Below, piece after piece: positions 26,123-36,373 of a stretch of 64,000 nt of DNA. The position numbers and the translations under genes are program-made. The first letter of the stretch is position 1. Every line of letters starts with the position of its first letter. The DNA comes from Mariluticola halotolerans (GTDB lineage Bacteria > Pseudomonadota > Alphaproteobacteria > Rhizobiales > Devosiaceae), in NCBI RefSeq assembly GCF_021611515.1, contig NZ_CP090960.1, positions 1,364,001 to 1,428,000 on the forward strand, read 5' to 3'. The notes under the pieces were generated by a model. It did not search any database and was not told the origin of the DNA. It saw only the letters and a program-made list of their open reading frames with translations.

Positions 26123-28373
26123 ACCGGTTATTGCGGGGGAACCCGGTCGGCGGCTGACGGCCCGCTGCGGCGCGATCGCCCAGCCAGTCCTTGAGATCAT
26201 CCATGGATTTGACAAAGGTACGTCCGGAACTGTCTTCCCAGCTCAAACCGTCTTCAGCACTGAAAACCTTCAGGTCGGAAATGCCGCCATCCTTGTATTT
26301 TTGCAGGCGCACGCCCTTGCCACGGCTCATCGCTGGCAATTGCGCTGCCGGGAAAACCAGCAGTTTGCGGTTCTGGCCAATGACCGCCACCATGTCGCCG
26401 GACATGGGCACGCACAGCTTGGCTTCGCTGGCACCGGATACATTGAGCGCCTGTTTCCCTTTACGGGTATTGGCGATCATATCGTCTTCGGCGATCACAA
26501 AACCATTGCCGACATTTGAGGCGATGACGCGTTTGGCGCCGGCTTTGTAGATGAACAGGTCCACGATATCGTGGCCTTCCTCAATGTCGACCATGATGCG
26601 CACCGGCTCACCATGCCCACGCCCGCCCGGCAGTTTGTCGGCACCGAGCGTATAGATTTTGCCGCCTGTAGTGAGCAGGAGCAACTTGTCCGTCGTCTCG
26701 CATTTGAGCGCGAGCTTGAGTTCATCACCGGCCTTGAAGGCCTGACCGTCGACATCGGCATTATGACCTTTCATCGCCCGGATCCATCCTTTTTCGGACA
26801 GAATGACGGTGATCGGCTCACGCTCGATCATCATGGTCTCGATGTCGAAATCGCCTGCGTCGGGTATTGTATCAAAGGTGGTGCGCCGTGGGCCCAGCGG
26901 ATGGTCGGGGCCGTAAATCTTGCGGATCTCGCCCACTTCCGTGGCGATCACACCCCATTGTTTCTTGTCTGAGGCGAGAAGTGCCTCGAGATGGCCCTGC
27001 TCTTCAGTGAGCTTTTCGTGCTCCTTGCGCAGTTCCATCTCTTCGAGCTTGCGCAGGGAGCGCAGGCGCATGTTGAGAATGGCTTCAGCCTGCACATCCG
27101 TCAGCTCAAAGGTGCGGATCAACTCGGCCTTCGGCTCGTCTTCCTCGCGGATGATGCGGATCACCTCGTCGAGATTGAGGAAGGCGATGATATAGCCGCC
27201 GAGCACTTCAAGCCGATGGGCAATCTGGCCGAGCCGGTATTCGGACCGGCGCACCAGAACGACCTTGCGGTGCTGCAGCCAGGCGCTGAGTGCCTCGGCA
27301 AGGCTCATGACCTTGGGGACCGTGCCCATATCGAGCACATTCAGATTGAGCGAAAACCGGTTTTCCAGCTCGGTGAGCTTGAACATGCTCTCCATGAGGA
27401 TCACCGGATCGACGGTGCGGCTTTTGGGTTCAAGCACCAGACGGATGTCTTCGGCACTTTCGTCGCGCACATCCTTCAACAAAGGCAGGCGGCGGGCGAG
27501 CATCATTTCCGCGATCTTTTCGACCAGCCGGGACTTCTGTACGCCGTAAGGAATTTCGGTGACGATGATCTGATAACCACCGCGGCCGGTATCCTCGCTG
27601 AACCAGCGTGCACGCACACGGAATCCACCACGGCCGGTAGTATAGGCCTGTTCAATGCTGGCCCTGTCTTCGACCAGAATGCCGCCTGTGGGGAAATCGG
27701 GGCCGGGCACATATTTCATCAAATCGGCCGTTTGCGCGCCGGGATTATGAATAAGGTGCAGCGCCGCGTCACAGAGTTCAGCAACATTATGGGGCGGCAC
27801 AGAGGTCGCCATGCCCACCGCGATACCGCTGGAACCATTGGCCAGCAGGTTGGGGAAGTTGGACGGCAGAACGACCGGTTCCTCGTCGGAGCCATCATAG
27901 TTCGGCCGGAAATCGACGGCGTTCTCCCCAATGCCTTCCATCAGGCGCTGGGCAACATCGGTCATGCGGCTTTCAGTGTAACGCATGGCGGCGGCGCTAT
28001 CGCCATCGATATTGCCGAAATTGCCCTGCCCGTCGACCAGCGGATAGCGCAGCGCAAAATTCTGCGCCAGGCGCACCAGCGCGTCATAGATCGACTGATC
28101 GCCATGGGGGTGGAACGAACCCATGACATCGCCAACGATCTTGGCGGATTTCTTGTACGCGCCTTCAGGATCAAGGCGCAGCAGGCGCATGCCGTGCAGA
28201 ATGCGTCTATGCACCGGCTTCAGGCCATCGCGGGCGTCGGGCAAGGCGCGCTGGGTGATGGTGGAGAGCGCATAGGAGAGGTAGCGCTCTTCCAGCGCCT
28301 TCCTCAAATCAACAATGCGGTGCTCATCGCCCTCGGGGGGCAGGATATCGGAATCGGACATTGGGTCTTCCAC
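26112..28373 (-). CDS. parC: DNA topoisomerase IV subunit A
   Basis: The cleavage subunit of topoisomerase IV, which unlinks daughter chromosomes. The DNA-breaking tyrosine is Tyr132 in [11 protein letters not shown], and the quinolone-region segment [20 protein letters not shown] lies at about 85-104, with [17 protein letters not shown] upstream. The C-terminal beta-pinwheel region has ParC-like, not GyrA-box, repeats ([15 protein letters not shown]). The 753 residues fit ParC. The gene follows recO by 24 bases at the end of the leftward housekeeping run. Confidence 0.96.
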   Translation of the reverse strand: MEDPMSDSDILPPEGDEHRIVDLRKALEERYLSYALSTITQRALPDARDGLKPVHRRILHGMRLLRLDPEGAYKKSAKIVGDVMGSFHPHGDQSIYDALVRLAQNFALRYPLVDGQGNFGNIDGDSAAAMRYTESRMTDVAQRLMEGIGENAVDFRPNYDGSDEEPVVLPSNFPNLLANGSSGIAVGMATSVPPHNVAELCDAALHLIHNPGAQTADLMKYVPGPDFPTGGILVEDRASIEQAYTTGRGGFRVRARWFSEDTGRGGYQIIVTEIPYGVQKSRLVEKIAEMMLARRLPLLKDVRDESAEDIRLVLEPKSRTVDPVILMESMFKLTELENRFSLNLNVLDMGTVPKVMSLAEALSAWLQHRKVVLVRRSEYRLGQIAHRLEVLGGYIIAFLNLDEVIRIIREEDEPKAELIRTFELTDVQAEAILNMRLRSLRKLEEMELRKEHEKLTEEQGHLEALLASDKKQWGVIATEVGEIRKIYGPDHPLGPRRTTFDTIPDAGDFDIETMMIEREPITVILSEKGWIRAMKGHNADVDGQAFKAGDELKLALKCETTDKLLLLTTGGKIYTLGADKLPGGRGHGEPVRIMVDIEEGHDIVDLFIYKAGAKRVIASNVGNGFVIAEDDMIANTRKGKQALNVSGASEAKLCVPMSGDMVAVIGQNRKLLVFPAAQLPAMSRGKGVRLQKYKDGGISDLKVFSAEDGLSWEDSSGRTFVKSMDDLKDWLGDRAAAGRQPPTGFPRNNRFRG

Positions 28374-28397
28374 AAACGGAACGAATCAGTAGTGCGA

Positions 28398-29117
28398 CTA
28401 TAGCGGCTTTGTTAGCATCCCTATCAGCCGGTCGCGCGTTGTAGGGGGTGCAATTTGCCGGGCTGTCCACACATGCATTGCCAAAAAATGCCCGGTCAGC
28501 CGGAAGGCATTGCTTATGTCACCAAGACCGGGCGTCACATCCCCTTGCAGGAAGGTCGGCAGGGGCAGAAGTTTCTCGATATAGGGCTCGGCGGCAGTGC
28601 GGGTGACCGCCCGTCCGGTCTTGGGTGAGACATGGGTCAGGTTTGTTGTTTCCCCCGTCAAGGCGCACGAAAAGATATCAAGACCGAAGCCGAGTTCATC
28701 GAGCAGGAAAAACTCAAAACGGGCCAGCGCCGCGCCGAGGACCAAACTGTCCCCCTCCCCGTCGAGAATATCGATCGCGGCGCCCATCAACCGGTCATGC
28801 GGGTCGCGCTCGGGCAGCAGACGCAGGTGATCGCAGAGCAGTTGGCAGGCATAGAGACGGATCTGGTCGGCAATCAATTCCGCAGCCCGGGGATGTACAA
28901 GCTCGACACTGAAATTACCGAGATGGTTTTCCAGCCGGGCCCGCCAGGTCAATTGCACATCATTGCCGGGCTGTAGCGTGGCCGCATGGCGCGTTGAGCG
29001 CCCGCCGCGCACCAGCCCCATATAGCGCCCCCGCCGCGCCACCATGGCCTCGACGATGACGCTGCTCTCGCCATGACGGCGGACCCCGATGATTAAGCCG
29101 TGGCCTGTCCATTCCAT
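28398..29117 (-). CDS. recO: DNA repair protein RecO
   Basis: Loads RecA on SSB-coated single-stranded DNA together with RecR in gap repair. The N-terminal OB fold begins with EWTGHGLIIGVRRHGESSVI, and the C-terminal helical domain shows FEFFLLDELGFGLDIFSCAL. Only one of the usual zinc-ribbon cysteines is present, as is normal for alphaproteobacterial RecO. The 239-residue length is standard. It follows era by 48 bases and precedes parC by 24 bases. Confidence 0.93.
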   Translation of the reverse strand: MEWTGHGLIIGVRRHGESSVIVEAMVARRGRYMGLVRGGRSTRHAATLQPGNDVQLTWRARLENHLGNFSVELVHPRAAELIADQIRLYACQLLCDHLRLLPERDPHDRLMGAAIDILDGEGDSLVLGAALARFEFFLLDELGFGLDIFSCALTGETTNLTHVSPKTGRAVTRTAAEPYIEKLLPLPTFLQGDVTPGLGDISNAFRLTGHFLAMHVWTARQIAPPTTRDRLIGMLTKPL

Positions 29118-29165
29118 TATTGTGTCGCTTCGATCATCACCGGCTCAGCCTCGAAAGCCCGGCAC

Positions 29166-30101
29166 TCACTCCTTGGGCATTTCGAGGCCCATTTCGCGGT
29201 AACGGCCGGGGTCGTTCGCCCAGTTCTCCCGCACTTTGACGAACAGGAACAGGTGCACCTTGGTCTCAAAAATCTCCATCAGCTCGGCCCGCGCTTCCGC
29301 CCCGATCGCCTTGATGGTCTGGCCACCCTTGCCGAGGACGATTTTCTTGTGGGTGTCGCGGGTGACATAGACGATCTGGTCGATCTTGAACGAGCCGTCC
29401 TTTTGCACCTTGAAGGCCTCTGTCTCCACGGTGACATTATAGGGAATTTCGTCGTGAATGCGCAGGAACAGCTTTTCGCGCGTCACTTCGGCGGCCGTCA
29501 GGGCCTGGGTCAGGTCCGTGAGGTGATCTTCGGGGAAGTGCCAGGGGCCAAGCGGGATATTCTTGCCGCACCAATTGAGAAAATCGGTAACACCATCGCC
29601 CTTGAGCGCTGAAATCATGAAGGTTTCTTCGAACTTGATGCGCTCGTTGAGCTTTTGAGACAGCTCCAGGAGCATCTCAGGACGCACGGTGTCGATCTTG
29701 TTCAGCACCAGCACCTTGCGATGCGGCACGGCGACAAGGCCTTCAATCAAGGCTTCCACGTCGGGCGCCATGCCCTTTTGCACATCAACGATGAACGCGA
29801 CCAGATCGGCGTCACCGGCCCCGGCCCAGGCCGATTGCACCATGGCCCGGTCAAGCCGGCGCTTGGGGGCGAAAATGCCCGGCGTATCGACAAAAATAAT
29901 CTGGGCGTCGCCTTCCGTCACCACACCGCGAATCTGGGTGCGGGTGGTCTGCGCCTTGTGGGTGACAATGGAAACCTTGGTGCCAACGAGCGAATTGAGC
30001 AGGGTCGACTTGCCCGCATTGGGCGCACCGACGAGGGCGACAAAGCCGCAGCGGGGATTTTCAGGAGCGGCGATTACATCTGTCACGAAGTGGGTTTCCA
30101 T
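29166..30101 (-). CDS. era: GTPase Era
   Basis: A GTPase that binds 16S rRNA near its 3' end during small-subunit maturation. G motifs are GAPNAGKST (G1), the switch-I Thr in TTRTQIRG, DTPG (G3) and NKID (G4). The C-terminal KH domain has GKGGQTIKAIG. The 311-residue length is normal. Its start lies inside the rnc 3' end (19-base overlap), the widespread rnc-era coupling that joins RNase III processing to ribosome assembly. Confidence 0.97.
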   Translation of the reverse strand: METHFVTDVIAAPENPRCGFVALVGAPNAGKSTLLNSLVGTKVSIVTHKAQTTRTQIRGVVTEGDAQIIFVDTPGIFAPKRRLDRAMVQSAWAGAGDADLVAFIVDVQKGMAPDVEALIEGLVAVPHRKVLVLNKIDTVRPEMLLELSQKLNERIKFEETFMISALKGDGVTDFLNWCGKNIPLGPWHFPEDHLTDLTQALTAAEVTREKLFLRIHDEIPYNVTVETEAFKVQKDGSFKIDQIVYVTRDTHKKIVLGKGGQTIKAIGAEARAELMEIFETKVHLFLFVKVRENWANDPGRYREMGLEMPKE

Positions 30102-30790
30102 ACATTTTCACGGATCAGGAATTGTTCAGCCGATTTGTGTTCAGCAATCTTTTTGGATGGGCCGGAAGCGTTCTCGGCCGCGAAACCCTGCACCTTGACC
30201 GCAATGGTGAAGACCGGCGCATGGTCGGGGCCACTGCGTTCCACCTCTGTGTAATCAGGCGGTTCGAGCCCCCTGCCCTGCGCCCATTCCTGCAAGGCCG
30301 TTTTGGCGTCAGCACGTTTCGCATTGGCTGCACCAATCATGCCACCAAACAGGCGTTCAACCAGTTCGAAGGCGCAATCGAAACCGCCATCGCAGTATAC
30401 GGCACCGATTACGGCTTCGCATACGTCGGCGAGAATGGCTTCTTTTTCCGCGCCGCCGGTGCGCGCTTCGCTTTCGCCCAGACGCAGCGCCGGACCAAGA
30501 TTCAAGGTACGCGCCACATCGGCACAGGTTTCCTTGCGCACCAAGGTGTTGAGCGTACGCGACAACTCGCCCTCGTTGGCCTTGGGCAAGCGCCGGTGCA
30601 GCAAATCAGCCACAACAAGGCCAAGCACACGGTCACCGAGAAACTCAAGCCGTTGATAGGAGCGTTCTGTGCGCCGTCCGGGTGACACCGCACTTGAATG
30701 GGTCAAGGCCTTTTCGAGCAGGTCCGGATTGGCGAACTGATAGCCAATCCGCTGCTGAATACCGGTTATGCCCTGTTCTTTTGCGATCAT
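30083..30790 (-). CDS. rnc: Ribonuclease III
   Basis: A double-strand-specific endoribonuclease that processes rRNA and some mRNAs. The signature RLEFLGDRVLGLVVADLL carries catalytic acidic residues, and a second acid cluster lies in ADVCEAVIGAVYCDGG. A C-terminal dsRNA-binding domain includes KTALQEWAQGRGLEPPDYTE. I chose ATG 30790 (MIAKEQGITG), giving 235 residues, because it forms an ATGA overlap with the lepB stop; longer frames run inside lepB. Confidence 0.97.
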   Translation of the reverse strand: MIAKEQGITGIQQRIGYQFANPDLLEKALTHSSAVSPGRRTERSYQRLEFLGDRVLGLVVADLLHRRLPKANEGELSRTLNTLVRKETCADVARTLNLGPALRLGESEARTGGAEKEAILADVCEAVIGAVYCDGGFDCAFELVERLFGGMIGAANAKRADAKTALQEWAQGRGLEPPDYTEVERSGPDHAPVFTIAVKVQGFAAENASGPSKKIAEHKSAEQFLIRENVWKPTS

Positions 30791-31545
30791 TGATAGACAG
30801 ACTGGAACATACGATCGAGACGCACATTTGCCGGCCACTGCCAGACCTGCCAGGGCGGAATATTGTCCTTGATCGAGAAGAAGCGCACTTCGGCCTTGCC
30901 GATCAGATTGCCGGCAGGGACATAGCCGACAGCGCTCAAGACCCGGCTATCCTGCGAGCGGTCACGATTGTCGCCCATCATGAAATAATGCCCGGCAGGC
31001 ACCACATATTCAGCCGTGTTGTCAAGCTGCATGGTGTCGGAAATTTCCTGAATGGTATGCTCGACACCATTGGGCAGGGTTTCACGATAGACGGTGACCG
31101 GCACGGTGACGCCGGTGCTGTCTGTATCGTTGATTTTACCAATTTCGACGCGCTTTACCGCCTCACCATTGATGTTGAGAATACCGTTGATCATCTGTAT
31201 GCGGTCGCCGGGCATGCCGATGACCCGCTTGATATAGGCATCGCTTTGCGGCACGGGGCGGAACACGGCAATGTCGCCACGGTTCGGCTCGCGACCAAAA
31301 ATACGGCCATTGAACGGTATCAACCCCAGCGGGAACGAATACCGGCCATAACCCCAGGTGTATTTCGATGTCAGCAGATAATCACCGATCATCAGTGTCG
31401 ACTGCATCGAGGCGGTGGGAATGGAGAAGGGCTGATAAAGGAAGGTGCGAAAGACCAGCGCAATCAGCAGGGCCTGAATGACAACGACAATAGTTTCGCG
31501 CAGTTCCGAAGGCTTGGCTTTGGCATCCGCTTTGGGCTGGCTCAT
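30787..31545 (-). CDS. lepB: Signal peptidase I
   Basis: A membrane serine protease that removes Sec signal peptides. One N-terminal membrane helix lies at about 17-36. The catalytic Ser46 is in PTASMQSTL and the general-base Lys106 in AYIKRVIGMPGDRI; the box E motif MGDNRDRSQDSR follows. The 252-residue length is normal for alphaproteobacteria. It sits 30 bases after acpS and overlaps rnc by 4 bases. Confidence 0.97.
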   Translation of the reverse strand: MSQPKADAKAKPSELRETIVVVIQALLIALVFRTFLYQPFSIPTASMQSTLMIGDYLLTSKYTWGYGRYSFPLGLIPFNGRIFGREPNRGDIAVFRPVPQSDAYIKRVIGMPGDRIQMINGILNINGEAVKRVEIGKINDTDSTGVTVPVTVYRETLPNGVEHTIQEISDTMQLDNTAEYVVPAGHYFMMGDNRDRSQDSRVLSAVGYVPAGNLIGKAEVRFFSIKDNIPPWQVWQWPANVRLDRMFQSVYQ

Positions 31546-31575
31546 GATTTTTCCCGGTTTTCCTGTAACGTCTGG

Positions 31576-31995
31576 TTAGAAGAGCGCAGGGTTTTGGTCA
31601 ACCGGCAGCGCTTCGATGATGACAAAGGCCTGGGCCATGCCGGCATCATCGGTGATGCTGACATGGATATGGGGCAGAAATCCTTTGGGTACAAGCTGTG
31701 TCAGAATGAGGGCCGCCCCGCCGGTCAGCGCCATTGTTGGTTTGCCGGACCTCATGTTGACCACGCCCATATCGCGCCAGTAGACCCCGCGTGACAGGCC
31801 CGTGCCCAGCGCCTTGGCACACGCCTCCTTGGCCGCGAAGCGTTTGGCATAGGAGGCGGCGCGCGCGGCGCGGCGGTCCGACTTGGTGCGTTCAATTTCC
31901 GTGAAGCAGCGCAACGTGAAGCGTTCGCCGAAACGCGCCAGCGTGTTTTCCACGCGGCTGATTTCACACAAGTCGTTCCCGAGCCCGATAATCAT
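31576..31995 (-). CDS. acpS: Holo-ACP synthase
   Basis: Moves 4'-phosphopantetheine from coenzyme A to apo-acyl carrier protein. Magnesium ligands are Asp8 in [10 protein letters not shown] and Glu57 in [14 protein letters not shown]. The 139-residue length is typical of the small trimeric type. It starts 2 bases after the pyrE stop and precedes lepB by 30 bases. In some Hyphomicrobiales pdxJ lies directly before acpS; it is absent here. Confidence 0.95.
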   Translation of the reverse strand: MIIGLGNDLCEISRVENTLARFGERFTLRCFTEIERTKSDRRAARAASYAKRFAAKEACAKALGTGLSRGVYWRDMGVVNMRSGKPTMALTGGAALILTQLVPKGFLPHIHVSITDDAGMAQAFVIIEALPVDQNPALF

Positions 31996-31997
31996 GA

Positions 31998-32582
31998 CTA
32001 TTGCAGACCGCGGCTGCCCGGCTTGACCGCCGGAATGGCTGCCAGTTCGGGCGGCAATGCATCCGCGGGATAAGCCGGCACCCGCAACTCAGCCAGTGAG
32101 ACCAGCGGCACACCGATATCGGCAGTCCCGTCGGAACGGTCGATCAGGCAGGCAGCCGCGACCACATCGGCCCCCAGCGCCTTGATGCAATCCACACATT
32201 CCCGGATGGAGAGGCCCGTGGACACAATGTCCTCAACGACGATGACCTTTTCACCTTTGGCAACTTCAAAATTGCGGCGCAGCGCGAATTTTCCATCAAC
32301 CCGCTCGGTATAGATGGCGGGTTTTTTCAACCAGCGCGCGGTTTCATAACCAGGAATGATGCCGCCCACTGCGGGCGAGACAACCTGCGACACATCGCCA
32401 AAACCGGCCTCGACGATCTTTTCCGCCAGAGCCTTGCACAATATGGCCGTTTTCTCCGGCTGGCGAAAAACCAGCGTCTTTTGCAGGAATACCGGTGACC
32501 GCAGGCCGGAGGAGAGGATGAAATGCCCTTCAAGCAAGGCACCGCATTCCCGGAAAACATCAAATATTTCTTGCTGGTTCAT
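31998..32582 (-). CDS. pyrE: Orotate phosphoribosyltransferase
   Basis: Joins orotate to PRPP to make OMP in pyrimidine synthesis. The PRPP-binding loop VVEDIVSTG is at 115-123, and the orotate-binding [12 protein letters not shown] is near 21-32. The 194-residue length fits the short bacterial type. It overlaps the rsh stop by 4 bases (ATGA), so pyrimidine synthesis and the stringent-response enzyme are translationally coupled here. Confidence 0.95.
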   Translation of the reverse strand: MNQQEIFDVFRECGALLEGHFILSSGLRSPVFLQKTLVFRQPEKTAILCKALAEKIVEAGFGDVSQVVSPAVGGIIPGYETARWLKKPAIYTERVDGKFALRRNFEVAKGEKVIVVEDIVSTGLSIRECVDCIKALGADVVAAACLIDRSDGTADIGVPLVSLAELRVPAYPADALPPELAAIPAVKPGSRGLQ

Positions 32583-34858
32583 GTGGTCGCCTTTTCGGTA
32601 TCTTTTTCAATCCAGTCGATTTTCGAGATGGCACGTGCATCTGAAATAGGTGCGCGCTGCACTTGCGACAGGTTGCTGGTTTGCTTGAGGGTCACCAGCA
32701 CATCAGTCAGTTGCGCTAAATCCCGCAATTCGATCTGAAAAACAAGCTTGTGGAAGTCGGGGGACGCCATAAGCATGAACAGGTTGTGGATGTTGGCATC
32801 ACACGCGGCAATAGCCGAAGATATCTGCGCGAGCGAGCCCGGCTTGTTAAGGGCGAGCATGGAGATTGCGACCTTGTAGGTCTGATCCTCATGTCCGGCC
32901 GCATCCCAGCGCACATCGATCCAGGCAACGTCGGCATCATATTTGTCGACCAATGCCTCGGAATGGATTGGATAGACCGTAATAACGCCATCCGGCGTCA
33001 AGATACCGATGATCCGGTCTCCGGGCACCACACCTTCAGGTGACACACCGACGCCGGTTTCCAGATCGAGCCGCGCCAGTGCCGCCTTTCCCTTTTTGCC
33101 AAGCGTCTGGCCTCCGGGCACCCTGAATTTAAACCCGGTTGAGGCCCGCAGGGAGAACCATCCGTCGGCCTGATCGGCGACCGGCATCTGAATTTTTCGC
33201 CGCTTGCGCCGGCGCAAGCCTTTGACGGCTGCCGCCTCGTTCAGAAGCGCGTCGGATTCGACACGCCCTTCTCCCAGAGCGACCAACATTTCCTGCCGGG
33301 AAGTCAGGCCCAGTTTTTCGGCGAGTTGCGCGCCCTCATCAGGGTTCAATCCCAGCCCCTCACGGGTCAGTACCGATTCAAAGATCTGGCCGCCGAGGGT
33401 TGCCGCGCGTTGCTGACTGGAGGAGCGCACGGCGCGGCGAATGGCAGCACGGGCTTTACCCGTGGCGGCGATGCTCTCCCAATTGGCGGGGGGCGAATGG
33501 TCCCGGTCGACGGTGATTTCCACCTCATCGCCACTTTTCAGCGGGGTGACCAGCGGCACGACGGCACCATTGATTTTGGCCCCCACGCAGGTGTCACCCA
33601 ATTCCGTGTGGACGGCATAGGCGAAATCAATGGGGGTTGCGCCGCGCGGCAGCGCAATCAGCCGTCCGCGCGGGGTGAAGCAAAACACCTGATCCTGGAA
33701 CAGTTCCAGCTTGGTATATTCGACAAACTCTTCGGTGGAATTGCCGTCTGTCAGGTGGGAAATTGTGGACCGCAGCCAGCTATAGGCGCGACTTTCCTTT
33801 TCCAGACGTTGCAGGTTTTCAGTGACATCGTCCTTATAGAGCGCATGGGCTGCAATGCCGTATTCGGCGATCACATGCATCTCGTGCGTGCGGATTTGCA
33901 GCTCAACGCGCTGGCGACCCGGCCCCACCACCGTGGTGTGGATCGAGCGGTAATCATTATGCTTGGGGACCGAGATATAATCCTTGAAGCGCCCCGGCAC
34001 CACTTTCCAGCTGGTGTGAACGACGCCGAGGGTGCTGTAGCAATCCTCGATGGTGTCGACAATTACCCGGAAGCCGATAATGTCGGAAAGCTGCTCCAGC
34101 GCGATCGATTTGCGCTCAATCTTGGAGAAGATCGACCAGGGCGATTTCAGCCGGCCCGTCACTTCTGCATGAATGTCTTCAGCTGCGAAGCGCTGTGTCA
34201 GCTCGCTGGAAATCGCCTCGATGGTTCTGGCGTTTTTCTCTTCCATCGCAGCAAGGCGCTCGATGATTGCCTTATAGTGATCGGGCTGGAGGGTGCGGAA
34301 GGCGATGTCTTCCAGTTCCGAGCGCATATCCTGCATACCCATGCGCCCAGCCAGGGGAGCATAGATATCCATGGTTTCCTGGGCGATGCGCTTGCGCTTT
34401 TCCGGCGGCACGAATTCCAGCGTCCGCATATTGTGCAAGCGGTCGGCCAGTTTGACCAGCAGGACGCGCACATCCTGGGAAATGGCGAGCAGCAGCTTGC
34501 GCAAATTCTCGGCCTGAGCTTCCTCGCGGGTGACCAGGTTAAGCCGTTCGATCTTGGTCAGGCCATCAACGATAGCCCCGATTTCGGCCCCGAACATCTG
34601 ATCGATCTCGGCGCGGGTGGCATCTGTGTCCTCGATTGTGTCGTGCAACAGCGCAACGGCAATCGTGGCGTCATCCAGCTTGAGATCCGTCAGGATGGCG
34701 GCGACTTCCAGCGGGTGGGCAAAATAGGGATCTCCCGACGCGCGTTTCTGCGAGCCGTGCTTTTGCATCCCGTAAACATAGGCCTTGTTGAGAAGAGCTT
34801 CGTCGGCATTCGGGTTGTAGGCTAGAACCCGCTCCACCAGCTCAAATTGCCGCATCAT
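32579..34858 (-). CDS. rsh: Bifunctional (p)ppGpp synthetase/hydrolase (RelA/SpoT homologue)
   Basis: Makes and degrades the stringent-response alarmones. Domains in order: HD hydrolase ([13 protein letters not shown] near 75-90), synthetase ([13 protein letters not shown] near 290), TGS at about 390-450, and a C-terminal ACT domain ([20 protein letters not shown]). The intact HD motif argues for hydrolase activity, as expected for the single Rsh of alphaproteobacteria. I chose ATG 34858 ([11 protein letters not shown]), giving 759 residues; a GTG at 34885 is possible. The rpoZ terminator lies between the two genes, so rsh probably has its own promoter. Confidence 0.95.
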   Translation of the reverse strand: MMRQFELVERVLAYNPNADEALLNKAYVYGMQKHGSQKRASGDPYFAHPLEVAAILTDLKLDDATIAVALLHDTIEDTDATRAEIDQMFGAEIGAIVDGLTKIERLNLVTREEAQAENLRKLLLAISQDVRVLLVKLADRLHNMRTLEFVPPEKRKRIAQETMDIYAPLAGRMGMQDMRSELEDIAFRTLQPDHYKAIIERLAAMEEKNARTIEAISSELTQRFAAEDIHAEVTGRLKSPWSIFSKIERKSIALEQLSDIIGFRVIVDTIEDCYSTLGVVHTSWKVVPGRFKDYISVPKHNDYRSIHTTVVGPGRQRVELQIRTHEMHVIAEYGIAAHALYKDDVTENLQRLEKESRAYSWLRSTISHLTDGNSTEEFVEYTKLELFQDQVFCFTPRGRLIALPRGATPIDFAYAVHTELGDTCVGAKINGAVVPLVTPLKSGDEVEITVDRDHSPPANWESIAATGKARAAIRRAVRSSSQQRAATLGGQIFESVLTREGLGLNPDEGAQLAEKLGLTSRQEMLVALGEGRVESDALLNEAAAVKGLRRRKRRKIQMPVADQADGWFSLRASTGFKFRVPGGQTLGKKGKAALARLDLETGVGVSPEGVVPGDRIIGILTPDGVITVYPIHSEALVDKYDADVAWIDVRWDAAGHEDQTYKVAISMLALNKPGSLAQISSAIAACDANIHNLFMLMASPDFHKLVFQIELRDLAQLTDVLVTLKQTSNLSQVQRAPISDARAISKIDWIEKDTEKATT

Positions 34859-34894
34859 TTGCCGCGTGATACTCCCCGTCGGCACCCTGGCCGC

Positions 34895-34926
34895 AATAAA
34901 AAAGGCGCCGGATTTACTCCGACACC
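34895..34926 (-). terminator. Rho-independent terminator of rpoZ
   Basis: On the minus strand GGTGTCGGA pairs with TCCGGCGCC (9 bp with two G-U pairs, 5-base loop), followed by TTTTTTATT. It lies 30 bases after the rpoZ stop and only about 40 bases before the rsh start. Confidence 0.8.
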
Positions 34927-34955
34927 TTCATAGTACAAGCCAAACGCGCGTTCGA

Positions 34956-35324
34956 TCAATCGTCGCGTCGTTCCGGCGGCGCGAGGCTTTCAATGCCGCG
35001 CAGCAATTCGTCTTCGCTCATGGTATCGAAAGTGTCGCTATCGTCTTCAGGCGCACCTTCAATGACCGGTGCAGCGTGCGCTTCAGGCTCATCGACCTCA
35101 ACATATTTCTGCAGCGAATGAATGAGATCTTCATGCAGATCTTCAGGTGAAATGGCAGCATCACCGATCTCGCGCAGGGCGACGACCGGATTTTTGTCAT
35201 TATCACGGCTTACAGTGATCGCCGCGCCGGATGAGATCATCCGTGCGCGATGGGCTGCCATGAGGACGAGGTCGAAGCGGTTTTCGACTTTTTCAATGCA
35301 ATCTTCAACGGTGACGCGGGCCAC
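34956..35324 (-). CDS. rpoZ: RNA polymerase omega subunit
   Basis: A small subunit that helps assemble and stabilise RNA polymerase and is part of a ppGpp site in proteobacteria. The conserved start [20 protein letters not shown] defines the family, followed by [20 protein letters not shown] and [10 protein letters not shown] chose GTG 35324 because translation then begins at this conserved start and GGAG lies 6 bases upstream; another GTG at 35336 would add four residues. The 122 residues are normal. The rpoZ-rsh neighbourhood is widely conserved. Confidence 0.95.
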   Translation of the reverse strand: MARVTVEDCIEKVENRFDLVLMAAHRARMISSGAAITVSRDNDKNPVVALREIGDAAISPEDLHEDLIHSLQKYVEVDEPEAHAAPVIEGAPEDDSDTFDTMSEDELLRGIESLAPPERRDD

Positions 35325-35706
35325 ACTCGTCTCCACTCTTGTTTGGAAAGTTCCGCTTCATACACGAGTGGCGCACCGATGACAAGTTTCGCGATTTGGC
35401 GATGAAAGCGCACGTGTACAATTTATATCAATTTCATGGATATATTGTCGTTAAATTTGCTGCTATAGCGGCATTGATGGGTTCGCGAGGTGCCTTTTTC
35501 AAGGGTAGCGTGCTCTCAAGTCGAAGTATTTAACTGTCAAATAACGGGGAAGACGTTGGACCACTCCATCGTTAAGTGCAGTTTTCCGCCTCAATGCTGT
35601 GCGATCCAGTTGTTGGATAAAAATAAACTGGTGCCACCTGCCTCTCGCTCGAAAGTCCTAAGGACGGGGATTTTCAAGGCACCTAAATTTCTGGAGTGAA
35701 TTTGAA
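35325..35706. other. Unassigned AT-richer intergenic region between rpoZ and the NYN gene
   Basis: About 380 bases without a convincing gene. It must hold the divergent promoters of rpoZ and the NYN nuclease gene. AGGTGCCTT at 35489-35497 and AAGGCACCT at 35677-35685 form a 9-base inverted repeat spaced by about 180 bases. Base composition is visibly more AT-rich than its neighbours. The short frames here (64 and 69 codons) have no ribosome site or recognisable sequence. A small RNA is possible but not shown. Confidence 0.4.
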
Positions 35707-36270
35707 ATGATGCTCGACCCGCGTGAAAAGGTTGCCCTTTTCATCGATGGCGCCAACCTTTACGCCACGTCGAAAGCCATCGGAATGGATATTGATTATC
35801 GCCGTTTGCTTTCGGAGTTTCAGCGTAAAGCCTATCTTGTCCGTGCTTATTATTACACAGCTCTAGTTGAAGATCAGGAATACTCGTCCATTCGTCCTCT
35901 GATCGACTGGCTAGACTATAATGGTTATCGCGTGGTGACCAAGCCAGCCAAGGAATTCACTGATTCGTCAGGCCGCCGCAAAGTGAAAGGCAACATGGAT
36001 ATCGAGTTGACAGTGGAGGCGCTTGAGATGGCGCCGCACTATGATCACATGTTTCTGTTTTCCGGCGATGGCGATTTTACAGCGCTCGTTTCCGCGCTAC
36101 AGCGCCGGGGCAAAAAGGTCACTGTGGTCTCGACACTGACCACCCAGACGCCGATGATTGCCGACGACCTGCGCCGCCAGGCGGATTATTTCGTCGATGT
36201 GGTTGATCTGGTCAAAAGCGTCGGCCGGCCTCAGACCGAACGGCCCGTGGTTGAAGAAGACGCGGACTAG
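35707..36270 (+). CDS. NYN domain protein (LabA/PIN-like RNase)
   Basis: A 187-residue protein of the NYN/LabA-DUF88 family, a PIN-like fold that in several members degrades RNA. Acidic active-site residues are visible at Asp14 (LFIDGANLYAT), Asp98 (VKGNMDIELTVEAL), and Asp121/Asp123 (LFSGDGDFTALV). No extra domain (such as OST-HTH) follows; the tail is acidic. An intrinsic terminator follows at 36334-36367, so it is a single-gene unit. The same family next to rpoZ or smpB-dapA is common in Hyphomicrobiales, with roles unstudied. Confidence 0.9.
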   Translation: MMLDPREKVALFIDGANLYATSKAIGMDIDYRRLLSEFQRKAYLVRAYYYTALVEDQEYSSIRPLIDWLDYNGYRVVTKPAKEFTDSSGRRKVKGNMDIELTVEALEMAPHYDHMFLFSGDGDFTALVSALQRRGKKVTVVSTLTTQTPMIADDLRRQADYFVDVVDLVKSVGRPQTERPVVEEDAD

Positions 36271-36272
36271 TG

Positions 36273-36305
36273 AATTGCGGAAAGCGCGAACCGCTTTTCG
36301 CAATT
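36273..36305 (+). terminator. Long hairpin immediately after the NYN gene
   Basis: AATTGCGGAAAGCG pairs with CGCTTTTCGCAATT (14 positions, one G-U) around a 5-base loop, starting 3 bases after the stop codon. No clean T-run follows; it may protect the mRNA 3' end or act with the next hairpin. Confidence 0.5.
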
Positions 36306-36333
36306 TCGTTGCCAGTCCCTTATAATAATGATC

Positions 36334-36367
36334 AAGCGTTTTGGGTTCGCTCAAAACGCTTTTTCTT
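36334..36367 (+). terminator. Rho-independent terminator of the NYN gene
   Basis: AAGCGTTTT (36334-36342) pairs with AAAACGCTT (36353-36361), followed by TTTCTTT. Its position argues against starting the glycosylase gene upstream of 36374. Confidence 0.8.
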
Positions 36368-36373
36368 TGTGCC

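Noticed and set aside
26991-28403. A 470-codon open frame on the plus strand opposite parC
   Set aside because: Shadow frame of a GC-rich gene; parC on the minus strand has clear topoisomerase motifs, and the plus frame has no recognisable sequence or ribosome site.
30790-30838. Longer N-terminus for RNase III
   Set aside because: The extension lies inside lepB; the ATGA overlap at 30787-30790 gives the standard start.
33326-34825. A 499-codon open frame opposite rsh
   Set aside because: The minus strand carries a full RelA/SpoT homologue; the opposite frame is an artefact of codon bias.
35339-35533. A 64-codon frame in the rpoZ-NYN gap
   Set aside because: No ribosome site, no conserved motif, and it covers the expected rpoZ promoter.
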